DNA of 64,000 nt from Struthio camelus (lineage: Eukaryota > Chordata > Aves > Struthioniformes > Struthionidae), in the NCBI RefSeq assembly GCF_040807025.1, contig NC_090942.1:203910747-203974746 (forward strand). Direction: 5' to 3'. The notes below the pieces were generated by a model, which did not search any database, was not told the origin of the DNA, and saw only the letters and a program-made list of their open reading frames with translations. Of this stretch, positions 1-13,195 are shown one piece after another (the stretch's first letter is position 1; each line of letters opens with the position of its first letter). Made by a program: the position numbers and the translations under genes.

Positions 1-3000
1 TTTGGGAAGCACGTAAACATGTGCTCAGCTACACCAGCAGCCCCCAGTTAGTGAATGTCAAGGTGAAAGCATTAGCCTGGCTTTGAAAGGGTAAAAAAAG
101 TTGACACAAGGTGAGACTTAAATAACTTGCATCAAGTTTTTCTTCTTAAGACTCATGTCTCATGCCAGAGGGTCCCCCAAATGAAAAGCCCTCGGGGACG
201 TTTGTTCTCTGAAGTTACAAGAAACTGAGTGGGGAAACCAAACAGTCGTGTGATTTTTCTGAAAGGGTTCGGAAGATCTTTTATACACTCACGACAGGAG
301 CGACGGGTGGGAGGCGACGTGTCGCAACAAAGCTATGGAGTATAAGCCCGTCTCGTTCTCTCTCCCCCATAAGCGTTGCTGTAGGCTGAGGAGATGGACT
401 CAGAGGCACAGAAAGGGGCTGAGATCCTGCAGGAATTTTCCCCTCAGTGATAGGAGAAATTCTGTAGATTTAGAGATTGGGCCTCATTTGCATTGAATCT
501 ATTTCAGATGGGCTGTTTGCAGGGCTAATATTTATAAAAAATAGAAGAAAAGGAAAACAGAATAGACTCCCTGGGGGCGTAGCAGAAGTCGGAACAGAGC
601 GCTCAGGCACTGCTTGACAGAGGGAGATTACAGGTAGCAAAATGGCAAAGACAAGAAAATATTTTCTACCCCTGCTCAGCTTGTGGCATGGTCCAGAGAC
701 AGTACAGGTTTTGGAGAAGACCTGAATTTCAGGCCTATCTTTGACGCAGTCAGTGCCCATGTGTAAGCCATGACTTCGCATCCCCCTTAGGACAGAGGAG
801 GAGAATTTAGTCCCTCTCTTAGGCGGCTCAGTAGGCATGCGGCCAGCCGGCTCCCTCGAGCAGTCGTTGGAGGCAGCTGTGTAAGGCTGGTCCTGGATAA
901 AGGAGGATAAAGATAAGGCTGGGAAAATCACAGAAGCACCCAAACAGACCAAAACTTTCTGGATATCTTGTGCCTCACTCTTCTTCTTTGTGCTTGCATT
1001 TGGGACAGGGATTTCGTGCAGGGGACTCATCTCTCCTAAAGGCAAGGGAAAAGAGTAATTATTTACGTCTACCTTATTCTCTCCTTCTGCTCCTCACTTA
1101 TATACTTTTCTTTTACAAGTAGGCAGTGACTTGTATTATCTTACTGGTGCAGTTATTTTATAGTTGAAGAAAGGGCAGAGTTTGATATGAAACACGAGGT
1201 AAAGAAGGAATTGCCGATGGTCAGGGGCCACGGTGACAGAAGACGTATCGGAACAGAGAGAGCTCCTCTGTTCACTTAAAATAGACGAGGATTTAACAAA
1301 AAAGACCAATAAATTTCCCCTTTAAAAATTCAGAAGTTACTAGAGTCTATTCAACAAAGAAAAATGCGTTCATGGGAAGGGAGAGCCAGTAACAGCAGGC
1401 CTGCGCTCATACTGAGTGGTAAGAGAGAAAGAAGCAGCAGTTTCCCCTGAGGGTAGTGGGATTCTGGAAGTTAAACGGAAATATTTGTAATTGTGAAGAG
1501 TTAAAAGGCTTCCTAGGCACTGTGGCTTACCTTTCATATCATGGACATGTTGGGATAATGTATTAGCCCTGTGGCACAGTGGAAACAGCCCATCAAAGAG
1601 CTTTCTTTCCAAGGCTCCATCTTCTGCAGGGAGACTGAAGAAACATGAGAATGGGGAGGTGGGTAAGCGTGGTAAGTGCTCAAGAAATTCCTCATGGGGA
1701 TTATTTACATAATCCTTCATCTCTTCTGTCGAAAACAACTGTTGTTAAATTTAAGTCAATTCAGACAAAAATGAAGATGTCTCAGTTAGAAGTGGGTTAC
1801 CCTTTACATATTGATCAAGTTTCCTGTTCTCTTTTCTGCATTTGAATTACTCTGTTAAACTTGCATTTAAGATCTTTCTTTAATGTGACTTTTGGCTTGA
1901 TACAAAGTATAAATAATTATCCTGCTCTAATATCATCTATATTCTATGTGCACTCCTCCTACAAATGTGGCGCCATGTAATCTACACAAGTATCGATCCT
2001 AAATTAAAAGACAGCATCAAAATCTGAGTCACTTCTGCTACACATTATTAAGCACCCATTTTGGTTAAGCAGGTGATGCTTGCCAGTCCCATTTCATATC
2101 CACCATTTTCCTTTTTCTAGTTTCTTTCCTGCTGGAGAGGACTGCATACATGGCCAGAACACAATCTGCTATGTCTTTGCATCTGCCTTTCACTTGGCTT
2201 TAATGTGGATTTTCCCTCATGTCTTGTGTCAGAGACACTCCTGTGTCATCAGGACATCATTCAGCCAATGATCTCCCCTCTCACCCATCTCTCCAGCCCC
2301 ATCTAAGACTGGTGGCAGAAAACCTCACACACAGAGGCTGGACTCAGTAGTCCAAAACAAGTGTCAGCTCCTGGTTTTGTTTTCACTGGGTGGAGAAAAA
2401 TCTGCAAGCAAAGCAAACCCGGTTTCATGGCTAAGAGGCAAATCTTTCCTCCTCCGCAGCCACAGGAGATCCTGAACATGGTGGAAGTGAAGCAGTTTTG
2501 CTACTTGGTGGTGAGGGAAGGAGGAAGAGGAGGCAATCATGCAAGGGGCACCTGACTTCTTTGTTTTACCCAACAAGGCAGGTAGACCCCGCAGCGGGAG
2601 GACACCTAGGAGGCAAAAGGTTTGCAGCAACAGGAGTTCATGGACAGGCCTTGTTATCCCCAACCATATGAAGTGTTGAGAGCCAGCAAGTTGCATAGAT
2701 TTTAGCCAGTGCATAATATGAAGGGGTGAGGTCCCACAGGCGTGACTGGGAAGAGGAATGCATCCAAAAACCCATCCATCACTGGGCTGAAGGATGATGG
2801 TGTAAGTGGGAGGAATGTTTCCTTGGGGTCAAGTTAGTCTGACAGATTAGCCACAAGGAAGGATGTTCTCTTGTAGTGTGAGCACGCCTAGCTTGGATTC
2901 AGCGGGGACCTGTAAGCTTCATGAGACATCAAGCCTTCCCATAACCTAAGTCACGCTGGTAATCCCTACAGTGAAGATTACCACACAGAGATGTACCCAA

Positions 3001-4680
3001 AGTAGCAAAGCAGAAAAATTGGGATTGCTGGGATTGCATCCCTCATGAGCCACAGGTACTCCACAGTCCTTCTTGCAGTTTTAGAAAATAACATCATCGT
3101 GCCAAACCAGGAAAATCAGAGGGTGTGACTGTCCTGCATTGCCCAACCTCTGCCCACTCAGCCCATGTTCACTTGGTGGTTGCGAAGAGGAGAGGGCTGG
3201 CTGGGGACTGGGGCAGGAAGGAACAGCGGGTGGCTTGTGAGGAGCGGCATTCCTCACTGCAGTGCCTGACGGGAGGCATTGGCTAAACAGAGACTACCCC
3301 TTTCTACTGAGGATGCATTAGATGAGAGGTGCTCCCTGGCCACTGAAAATCAACAGTACTGGCTGAATGAAAACTCTTAGACAACACTAACAGGCTCAGA
3401 AGAAATGCCACAAATATCCTAATAGATGCTGGCTGATCATAGTACCTATCTCTGACAGTGGTCCACATGTGCAGGTGATGGAAGACACCCAACGGTTACA
3501 TTATTGGCCTTTCTGTAATGACCTCCTATGGGTCAGTGAGAGGGATATGTTTCTTACTTCTTTAGGTATGATCTTGTCTAGATCACGAAGCATTAATTTT
3601 TCCTAACGAAGTTAAAGAGAAGCTATGATTTTTACCAGGACTATACTGAAGAGACAGGCCAGCCTACTCTGGACCATCCTGTTAATGAGAAGAGAAATTA
3701 AATTCTGCAGCTTTGATTCTTGCAACAGAGGATTGTTGTGGAGAGGGGTGAGAGCCCAGAAGAGATCACTTCCTCCTTTCTCTTCCTCTAGGGCTCAACA
3801 GGCCATTCCGGTCATTCTTCCCTGAGAGGAACAGGGAGGACTGTTAACACCTTAATTAGTCATTTCATTTGCATACTTTAGGTCTGTTTAAAGTTAGGCC
3901 AGTGTGTGAGTAGTCCTTGAGCTGGGAAATGCTTCTAGCTTTTTGCTCAGCCCCTACCTTTGCTGCAGAGTTTGTTCTGCTCAGCTTGCATGAGAGCTGT
4001 TTTCTTATGTGCTTTGCTTTCGAGATGCTTCTGTGAGCATATGGGGAGATGTCTCCTGATCGAATACAGCAGCTGGCCTAGCGAAATCTTGCACTTGATA
4101 TAAAATTACATCAAAGCATTAATTCAAAGTTACAGTCCATTTGGGGTATTTCACAGAAAGCCATTATTGTTTCGCCAAGGCTTGTTGAGCTGCTTGGTTA
4201 AAATGCTTATGAGAACAGGCAAAAGCTCTTAGTTTTGGCCTGAAAGGTGCAAGGTACAATGGAAAGTCCCAGGCAAGAGGTAGGAAGAGGTGTGGGCGGA
4301 AGGAAAGAAGATGTGGGAGGGTAACTGCCAGGAGACCCCCAGGAACCTCAGTCATATGGAGCTTGTCGCAGCTGAACCTGACATTTTCTTGAAGGGCTCT
4401 TAGCTACCCTCTCATCCCATTGGTAAGGCATGAGGGAGTAGTATTAGTATTTAAACTTTTTCTTTTTAAATAGATAGTAAGGAGAAAACTCCTGTCATGT
4501 CTTGGAAGCCCAGCGCTCCCTAAGAGAAAGACAACTCATAAGACCTCGCCCAACTGTCCCAGGAGAGATGAGATGGGCTAGGAGAGCCTGTTTCCTTTTT
4601 ATCCTGGAAGTCAGGCAACAGGCAATAAATTAATGTGGAATTTACATTAATGGGGATTTACATCAGTTGTTACAATTCTT

Positions 4681-4698
4681 ATTATGACATGTCATAAT
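4681..4698. promoter_or_regulatory. Perfect 18-bp palindrome, possible dyad factor site
   Basis: ATTATGACATGTCATAAT equals its own reverse complement. The core TGACATGTCA resembles abutting TGACA half-sites of the kind bound by TALE homeodomain proteins. It lies in AT-rich intergenic DNA. Function is not shown, and chance palindromes of this size are possible in 64 kb. Confidence 0.3.
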
Positions 4699-5563
4699 GT
4701 CATTTGTTAGATACCATCATTTACAAAGTGCAAATGCTGTCAATGCAGTAGATGATATTTGAGCTTATTTTCTTACAACTTATTATACATTTGGAAGTGA
4801 ATATGCAGCTGAAGTTATCATCTGATGGGGTAAAGCCAAAGGCCTATAAATTCACTCCAACCACAATCAACCTTTCTTCCAAAAGAAAGCATGATCTTTT
4901 ATGACTGAAAGACATATATGAAAGCAAAAACGTGTATGAAAGCGTAAGAGTTAAGTAAAGCACAGTGAGACTGTGTAATTATGCAGTTTCTATAGATAGC
5001 CATGGGAGAAGAGAGCAAAGTGTTTAAAGGAGCTAATTCCATCAGGAACATTTATGGCTAATTCATTGCGGCTCTTTCTTGGACTTCATAAGCACATTGT
5101 GTCTCTAAGGGTAAATTATGCAGGCCTTTCAGTTCACAGTTAAGGTTTAACATATAGAGCCTCTGTCCTGCACAGTACACTTCATAGTCCTTTGCATAAA
5201 ACACTTGCAAGCATTCCATAGTAAATAATGGTGGAGCAGGAAAAAAATGCAAATCTGGAAAGGACGATCAGGTTTTTGAGGTATGCTTCGGATGCTATGA
5301 AACTAAAATAGCTGAATTAGAGGGATATATATATATTTACTCTGCCTGACTGAGCCGGTGAGGAAAATGGGCAGTTTGTGCATTTATATAACTCTGTAAT
5401 CTTGCCCAAAGTCATCTGTCTTCCTTACAGGCTGTCAAATAGGAGCAGATGCAAACAGTTACACTCCTTTGGCCAAATTCTGCTGTTATTTAGATCCAGC
5501 AGCATGTGTTCAGCTACTCCAGATGTAGACTGCTATGTGGCCTCTTGGCTTTTGCTGTTGGAA

Positions 5564-5585
5564 GTGTGTGTGTGTCTGTGTGTGT
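5564..5585. repeat. TG dinucleotide microsatellite
   Basis: A TG run of about 11 units, interrupted once by CTG. Ordinary simple repeat. Confidence 0.85.
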
Positions 5586-6562
5586 AAGAAGCGCGAGATC
5601 AAGCTAATTTAATTTTCTGTGACCTATATTCTGTGACCCTGACGCAACCCCTGTGACGTTGTGTCTAGGAGATGTCCCCAGCGAGGTCCCTGCTGTTCTG
5701 CAGGGACATTTCTTGGAAGCTGGCTCTATTTCCATAGAGTCTAACCACGCTTTCCAAATTAGGGGTATTCAACCACCCCTGCTCAGCGTCAGAAAAGATA
5801 GTTACCAGCATGATTTAACTGGAAATTTTTCAGTTCCTGAATACACTGTGGTGACATTTGCAGGTGGTATAGTTAGTGCACACGCATGGGAGCAACAGGA
5901 CTTTTTGTTAAGATGTATATCTAATGTAATGTATGTAGGATGTGGCCTTTTCAAATCACTGTACTAATGTTAAATAGGAGTTGGAATGTTAGCAGGTGTC
6001 CTATATTTATAAAAATCATCTGACATAGGCCCTACTAAGGCAGGACAAGAGGATGTTGGGATGGAAAGGGAAGCTGTAGCAGAAGCCGTTGTTGCCACCG
6101 ACATGGAGCAGCGGGAGCTCCCTTTGCGCCAGGGATGTTGGCTGGAGCTGAACGTCCCGGCCAGGCAGTGGTCCTGGCTCCCATCTGGGCAACCTGGAGA
6201 AGTGTCTTGCCCTTAACGGCAGCGCTGTAATTTGAACCAGAGAGGAGGGAAAACCATGAGGTGAAGAGAGAGGAAGAGAGAAAAGGCTTCAAATTTCTGG
6301 ACACAGGGAAGAAAAGACCTCAGCTATCTCCCAGCGTGTTTCCATAACTGCCATTCGCCATGGCGAATATCTCACAGGTGCTGTGCAGGGAAGCAGCACC
6401 CGTGCCCCCACTGTGCTGTGGGCATGGGGCCTGCACGCTGCGGAGGGTGGCAAAACTGTTCAGGGAGACATCTCTGAGCTAAACCCATGCCAAAGTGGGG
6501 AGTCACATCACCGTGCAGTGACAACGGCTCTTCCTTGGGCACAAGTGAAATGGTTACAGTCT

Positions 6563-6774
6563 GAACCTGAGAAAAAACTTCTTCACTGTGAGGGTGACAG
6601 AGCATTGGAACAGGTTGCCCAGAGAGGTGGTGGAGTCTCCTTCCCTGGAGATATTCAAAACCCGCCTGGATGTGATCCTGGGAAATATGCTCTAGAGGAC
6701 CCTGCTTGAGCAGGGAGGTTGGACTAGATGATCTCCAGAGGTCCCTTCCAACCTAAACGGTTCTGTGATTCTGT
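6563..6774 (+). mobile_element. CR1 LINE, 3' tail fragment (5'-truncated)
   Basis: The sequence runs from the end of CR1 ORF2 (encoding a stretch like [19 protein letters not shown]) through the CR1 3' UTR (signature GAGCAGGGAGGTTGGACTAG then GTCCCTTCCAACCT) and ends in the octamer-type terminus TTCTGTGATTCTGT. It is nearly identical to the copy at 12325-12557, including the phrase CCTAAACGGTTCTGTGATT, so both belong to one young subfamily. CR1 copies are usually 5'-truncated like this. It is not a functional gene. Confidence 0.92.
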
Positions 6775-9700
6775 TACCTCCGAACTTTTTTTTTCAGCTT
6801 GAGATGAATCTGTTTACATAAACAATCTTGTAGATTTGTTTTCTCTCCCTCCTTATTAGAGCACATTCACACCAGAATGATTACATCAGCGCAACGATAC
6901 CAGTGAAAACTTCTGATAACACTGTAGTGAAGTGATTTGCACAGAAAAAGCTTCATTTGTAATTTCTGAAGGAAGTGTATAGTGCTTTGTATCAGTGTTT
7001 TCCCAAACTGCAGAAGACTCTGAAGTGCAGGGTGGGGCTGAAACAGAGAACAACTTTAGGCTGCCATTAACATTTCAGAAAAGGACAAAATAAAGGTAAA
7101 AGGCCATAAATACTTTCTTTATGTTACTATCTATGCAGCTGTTGTTCTTGCCACAGGGGTGTTTTACAACTACAAATGGAAAGGCTGGTTATACATTGAA
7201 GGGCAGTCGTCCCTATTTCTGTCTTTCTGAACATGTGCTCCACACTACAAAAAAGCCTTAAGCATCCATATTTTACATATATCAGCTCAGTGACGTGATG
7301 ACTTTTTAATGGCACCTCTATCAGAAAGATGCCTTATCAAATTGGAAGATGTCAAGAATCTGACACCCGCTGACTCCAGAGCTAATTTTAATGTTATTTT
7401 AATCAGTGTCACGGAGAATGGAATGGAGAGTCTGCGGCCCAGTCCTGCTCTCATAACATTTTGTGAGAGGTTTGGCACCAGTGCATACCTATGTGCACTA
7501 GTAATGCAAGAGAGATTGCCAGTGCCTGCACCACCTGTAAAGTCAGAAGACCTTCGTAAATCAAACAAATGAGCTGAAGCCAATAATAGGAGGACCTTTA
7601 AAGATAAGTTCAAAGGGGGTTACTTATAGAGGAGAGAGAAGGGATGTTGGGTGGGTGATATGGCCACAGTATGCTGTCAGCTGATGCAGAGCACGGGGAT
7701 GTTGCTGTGTGGCGTTGAGCGTGGTATGCAGGAGCTGCACGTTGCGCCCTGCCTGCCGCTCAGCGGTCTCCCAGAGAGAACCGTGCTCCGTGTAGGAGCC
7801 TCTAAGAAAAAGACAGACAAACTGAAGAGAATTTGTAGCCGATGAAAACCAACACTCCGATATTTTTCATGAAAAGGAAAATTACGTGACTGATTGTCAA
7901 AAGGCCAAAGACCCAGATCTCCCAAGGTATCTTCTAAGGTACTTTCAACAAGCAGTGGAGTTCAGCATCTAAAAAATATAGGAGTCTGAGCAAAAATGCC
8001 CTAGGAATACAAGTCCTATTGGCTTTTACATGTGTGCAAAGAAATGTAGAGACAAGTTAATTCACTGCAAGTGAAATTGGAGGAAAGAGTGGTAATTGTC
8101 TATAAACAGATGAATGAGAGAGATCATAAAAAGCAAAGGGAGTGTTTACTTCTAGTACCTGAAGAGGACAGGAGAGACAGTATTACGCCTGAAACCAGGC
8201 TTCGTCTGGAAGATGATCGATGAAAGGTAACAGACAAAGAGGTGATGCAAGAGGGGAGAAATGTGTGTTCAAGCATGGTCAGGAGTTGTGGGTTGTTCTC
8301 CCATAAAGAAGCACATTTAGACCATCAGTCACACAGTGTTGGGCCCTTCAAGGTTGGAGAGGAAGCACTGGAGGAACAGGCTGGAGAGGTGTCCTTGCAG
8401 ACAGTGAGATTCTCCCTTGAAGAAATCATTGACACATCAGTGAAAAGAGGCAACCAGACGAAGGAGGCGCCATGCGCCCCGGAACTGTGCCTGGGAATAC
8501 AGAAATCAACTCTCTATTTGGCCACTAAGTGACAGGAGATACTCTGCAAGGACAAACAACCCCTCCTGAAATTTCTTCCAAGGCACTTGACAACTTAGGA
8601 GAAAGAGACAATGGGTAGATATAAAGAACAGGCAAGGTCCAGAAAGAGTGGTGTGGCCCATAAGGCGTGGTTGGTGCAAAGCCAGGAGGTGTATGCGCTC
8701 ACATGAGATATTGAGCATGCTGGACTAACAGTACAGGTAGAACTGACTTTATCTGCACGGCACTGAGGTGGCCAAGGAGAAGCCTGGACTCACTTTGCTC
8801 ATTAACATGAATTCAGACTTACAACGTGATACACTTACCTTGAAAAACAGTAACTCTCTTTTTGCAGAAGCATGTGCCTACTTCTAGCATTGACATGGGA
8901 TGAGTAGTGGAGCAGAACAGCAGACAGAAGAGGGCAAGGTACACCTATGTCTCATTTTTCTGCTGAATGGACACAGAAGGATATGTGGAGGGATTAGCCA
9001 AGGAGAAACGGAGAGACCGGGAAAGGAAGTAAGGGCCACAGAGTAGACGGTCAGTGAGAAACCTGAACCATCTTCTGAAGATCACTTTAGGTGAAAGCTA
9101 AAGGCTAGAGTAGCAAAACAGATGAGCAGGATAAAGAGCAATCAGAGAAGATATCCTTGCAGGGGACATAGAAACCTCAAAGGAAGTGAATGGATGCTGG
9201 GTACGTAAGAAAGGAAGGAAGGAAGAAGAACAAAGAGCTGAAGAGCAAAGAGCCTGGATGATGCTAGGTAACGGGCAACAAGGGCAGAGGCTTCTGAACA
9301 ATACCTTAATGGAAGAGAAATCTGGGTACAAGGAAGTAGTGGAAATGAAGCAAAGAGGAGTGCATCAGGCAAGTGCTGATGCCTACCATAGGCTTGCTGG
9401 GCAGAGTAGGATTAAAAAAATACACTCTAGGAAGGGCAATCTAAGACCCAGGAAGCAAGTGAAGTGCAAAGCCTTTGGCAGAGCTCAGGAGGCGTTTTAG
9501 AGGAAGTGCAGCAGGGATGGTTGCTGCGGGACACAGTGGAGAGAGCTCTGGGAGGAAGGCTGGAGGTAGGCCTGGGGCTAAAGCCAGGGAAGAGCAGAGG
9601 AGGAGGGCTGGGGAGTGGAGTTCCTTGGGATGAGAAAGAGCTACAGGAGCAAAATGGAGAAGAAGGAAGGGAACAGAGGATGTGGGCAGTGGATATCAGA

Positions 9701-9823
9701 GGGCAGGTGCCATGAGAACAGTGGGAATGGTGTGGGGGAAGGGGCAGAGGTGAGCCGCGTGACTTAGGAGCCATGAGCCGTACTGGCAGTTGGCAGCAGG
9801 AGCTTGCTTATCCAGCAAGTCGG

Positions 9824-9959
9824 ACAGCAATTAATTAAATTGAATCAGGCAGCAATCAGTCAGTTAAATCGGGTAACAATGACTCAATTAAGATGAACTG
9901 GGGAACAATGAACTTATTACATCAAAGGAGAGAACAACGAACCAATGAAATCAGCTGGA
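9824..9959. repeat. Degenerate ~24-30-bp tandem repeat
   Basis: About five diverged units follow a shared pattern: AACAAT or AGCAAT, then an ATTAA- or AATGAA-like core, then a GG-rich end. The units begin near CAGCAATTAATT, CAGCAATCAGTC, TAACAATGACTC, AACAATGAACTT and AACAACGAACCA. One unit contains the AP-1-like heptamer TGACTCA. Divergence between units implies an old array. Confidence 0.6.
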
Positions 9960-10557
9960 AGCCTCCACGGGTACATCCGGAGCCTGGGCTAGCTGCCACG
10001 GGGTAGAGGGACCCTTGGTGCAGCAGGCTTTTCCAGCAGGACATCACAACGGCGACTGTGCATTGCTGCTGACAGCCCTCCTCGTCCCCCTTCGCCCAGA
10101 GAAGGACGTGGCAGACTAGCAACTGGTCTGATGAAACATTTATAATAAACCAAAGGGGTGGGGAGGTTGAAACTGTCAGCTTTCAAATTAGCCATAGCAT
10201 TGCAGAAATTCCTGGACTGCATAAGGATGGAGAAAGCCCTACCTTTCAAATCAGGCTGATGCTGGATATCAGGAGATGGGCTGAGAGCCTTTGGCAGGAG
10301 CCTGGAGATGATTTAGTCTACCCTACCTAGCATATATGAGAGGGGCACTTTCCAATGGAGTCCTGGAACAGCTTGATCATGAGACTGTTTCTAGTAAAAC
10401 AGCTGCATGGGTCCATTTTTGAGATAAAGAGTGCACATGATACTGACTGGTGTGAATGTAGGCTGGCCGTGTACTGGCAGCGCAAGGAGTTGTTTTCATC
10501 CCCTTTCTGTGGTCCCCCTTATCATTTGGGTTTAGGGACTTTCGAGGGTGAGGTTTG

Positions 10558-10587
10558 TTCATTTATTTATTTATTTATTTATTTATT
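10558..10587. repeat. (ATTT)n microsatellite
   Basis: About seven tandem ATTT units. Read as protein this gives an LFIY repeat, which is not a gene. Confidence 0.9.
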
Positions 10588-12324
10588 GGTTCTCTTCTGT
10601 TGCTTTTTCTATCTGCACAAGCAAGGTGTGCCACTGACCTTGCTGAGTTACCTTACACGAAAGGACCAAGTTCAAGAAGTGTTTATCCTGGGATATTTCA
10701 TGAATATCAGTTCACTCAAAATAAAGGAGGCAACATCTCACTGATTAGGACAACCCCAGGGCAAAAAGATAGGGGCGACAGCCATCTGTCCCGTTATTCA
10801 AAGAAAGAGCAATCCTAATTGTTCTGCAATAATACTTGTAAGGCCCTTTCAGGTGGGAAAAAAAGCTTAGACACCCGTCTAATAGCAGTGCAAGAGCATG
10901 AGGAGCTGTAATGGTTAATAAACAACTATATTATACAGGCAACCTCAATGACAGGACATGTTGTCATTAAAGTAATTATATTGAAAAGGAAGTGACTCTT
11001 TGGGTGTCGCTTCTGGGTAGATGAGGTCCTGGGATTTGCCAAGAATGTCCAGGCCAATATAACCCTATAGAAATGTTGTCACTACGTTAAAGTGAAAAGA
11101 AATGATAGGGAACAGCTCCCTGAGCAGCGTACAGCAAGGACGGTGTTTGACTCAAGAGCCAGTAGAGTATCAAAGCCATATGAATGCCTGTTCCCTCCTA
11201 ATAAAATGTACTATGGGAGAGCAAGCACTGCGAGACATAGCTGCACAACAGTTCCACAGCTAGGCACTGGAGTTAATTTTCTTTTTCCTTCCTCTGGACT
11301 GCAAAAATAGTCAGAAGGCTACAAGAGTCTAATTAGAAATGTGAAGGTTTGGAAAGAAATCAGAAATGTTCAGGAGGAAAACAACTCCTACTCCCTGTCT
11401 TCATCCCAATTTTTAAAAAGCAGTGTGCCATGGAAAAATTGAAAAGAAATTTCTTTCTGATTTTTTTGTTCATTCTTTCTGAATAATACGAAGATTGAGA
11501 AGATGAATTTCTGCTGTGGAAATCTTTGATCTAACGAAGTACATGAAAATGAAGTTAAAATTTCAGTCAAAAGTTCTAGCCCTCTCAAGCTCTGGTTTGA
11601 TTAGTGTGGTCACAAGGAAAACATGAACTACAGCGGCATTCTAAAGACAGTTCTAGTGATTCACATGTTTTTTATGGGGTAGCCAGCTTTGCTTGTGATT
11701 ACGGCCTTAAAGATAACGGTAATGCACTATCAAAGACACTAGCCTACTCCCTAAATTTAGGCTTTATACTCAAAGTTACTCTTGATCCTCAATATTCAGC
11801 TGTCTACATACATTTTTCCAAGACATGTATTTACAAAGATGTTTCCTCCGTATCTGCATTATATGTGAAGTATCTATTGACACAGAATTTCTGAATCCCG
11901 GAACTTCAATCTTCCTCTTTGCTTATATGTGAAAAATAGACAGTTTCTATCTTCATCCCTCCCGCTTTCCCCCTTTTTATTTTAAAATTATGTCAGCAAA
12001 CAAAATATACACATGCACATTATAGTATACAGCTCTAATAAGAGGACGCGTTGTCATAATTCAAAAGTAATGAATTTACATGTATTTATTTCACAGGTTT
12101 ATCAAGCAGTACTTCTTATATGCTGACCAAAATACACATAAAACTTTCCTCATCTGTAAAGAAATGAGTACAGTTTAGCTCTGATAAGTAGGTAATTAAT
12201 AAATGTATTTCAAAATTTCCCACGATTAAAGAAAAAAACCCTGGGACCAAAACCAAGAAAAACTTTTTCCTTAAATTTCCAGCACTTATGTATCTCTCAT
12301 TCTTTCTGTCTAGTGTCCCTTGCA

Positions 12325-12557
12325 TCTGAACCACAGGAAGTTCCACCTAAACCTGAGAAAAAACTTCTTCACTGTGAGGGTGACAGAGCATTGGAACAGG
12401 TTGCCCAGAGAGGTAGTGGAGTCTCCTTCCCTGGAGACATTCAAAACCTGCCTGGATGTGATCCTGGGCAATATGCTCTAGAGGACCCTGCTTGAGCAGG
12501 GAGGTTGGACTTAGATGGTCTCCAGAGGTCCCTTCCAACCTAAACGGTTCTGTGATT
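12325..12557 (+). mobile_element. CR1 LINE, 3' tail fragment (5'-truncated)
   Basis: Same subfamily and orientation as 6563-6774, extending slightly further 5' (from TGAACCACAGGAAGTTCCAC, encoding the ORF2 end). It shares CTCTAGAGGACCCTGC, TTGAGCAGGGAGGTTGGACT and GTTCTGTGATT at the 3' end. The few substitutions between the two copies indicate recent activity of the source subfamily. Confidence 0.92.
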
Positions 12558-13079
12558 ACTTTCAATCAGAGGAAAATAGCAGGCAGACATTACCAGGTTG
12601 AAGTAGCAGCATTTGACACCACTTGTAAGTGTGTGGAGTGATGTAAAAAAGTTTCCAGGCAGAGGAGACTGTGGCCCTCGTTCCCCGCACACCCACCCAC
12701 GTGGCACTCCCCAGCTGCAGCTCCAGCTAAAGAACTGCTAGTCTGACGTTTGCTCATTTGTGAAACACAAAACATCCCTAAAGGCTTTTTCTTTGCTGCC
12801 AAAACTGTGTGGTTTGACAGTGGGTTAGACACCAGGTGTTAGCCTCCTACTGTAAGACTCTCCAGGAGACAGTGTAGTGAAGATTTTACTGCAAGGCACC
12901 TAGGAGAGGTCCATGCTATACCCCTGCCCATGGCCCATCTCCTTGAGCTAATCTCACAGTGAAACCTCCAGGGTCTTGTCTCTACTAGTTTTTCATAATA
13001 CTTTTCTTACTGTAAAAAAATCTTTCTGGCAGCAAATGCAGCCTTGAAAAGTAGTGCAGAGGTCAAGATCCTCCACTGC

Positions 13080-13195
13080 AGCTAAATATATCCATTGTCA
13101 AAAGTATTTTTGACCTTAGAATGACAGAGGGGAGACACATCTTGCTTCTTCAAGGTCACTGAGTCAAGGTGGGATGCGACTGGGGAGGGAACAAT
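13080..13195 (-). mobile_element. Possible MIR-type SINE remnant
   Basis: The phrase CTTCAAGGTCACTGAGTCAA followed by GGTGGGATGCGACTGG resembles the reverse strand of the MIR region around the 'cttgcccaaggtcac' motif. It is very diverged and could be chance. Confidence 0.3.

Larger units (their letters stand above)
1..6562. other. Intergenic, no gene recognised
   Basis: No exon of a known gene was recognised on either strand. The open frames here (the longest is 191 codons on the minus strand at 470-1045) lack recognisable domains, have composition expected by chance, and are not bounded by convincing splice sites. By conserved mammalian order this should be the spacer between CRYL1 and GJB6, but no CRYL1 exon was seen. 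The stretch holds a TG microsatellite (5564-5585) and an 18-bp palindrome (4681-4698), listed separately. Distal control of the GJB2/GJB6 pair is known in mammals to map on this upstream side, so the region may be regulatory; that is inference. Confidence 0.6.
6775..12324. other. Intergenic, no gene recognised
   Basis: No gene was recognised. The stretch contains a block open on both strands (7287-7613), a purine-rich tract around 9190-9700, a degenerate minisatellite (9824-9959) and an ATTT microsatellite (10558-10587). Short open frames look random. Confidence 0.55.

Noticed and set aside
470-1045. 191-codon minus-strand open frame
   Set aside because: No recognisable domain, no promoter or splice context, and composition expected by chance. 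Not a CRYL1 exon as far as I can tell.
5653-5967. 104-codon plus-strand frame
   Set aside because: Considered as a terminal exon of an upstream gene, but there is no recognisable homology and no clear acceptor.
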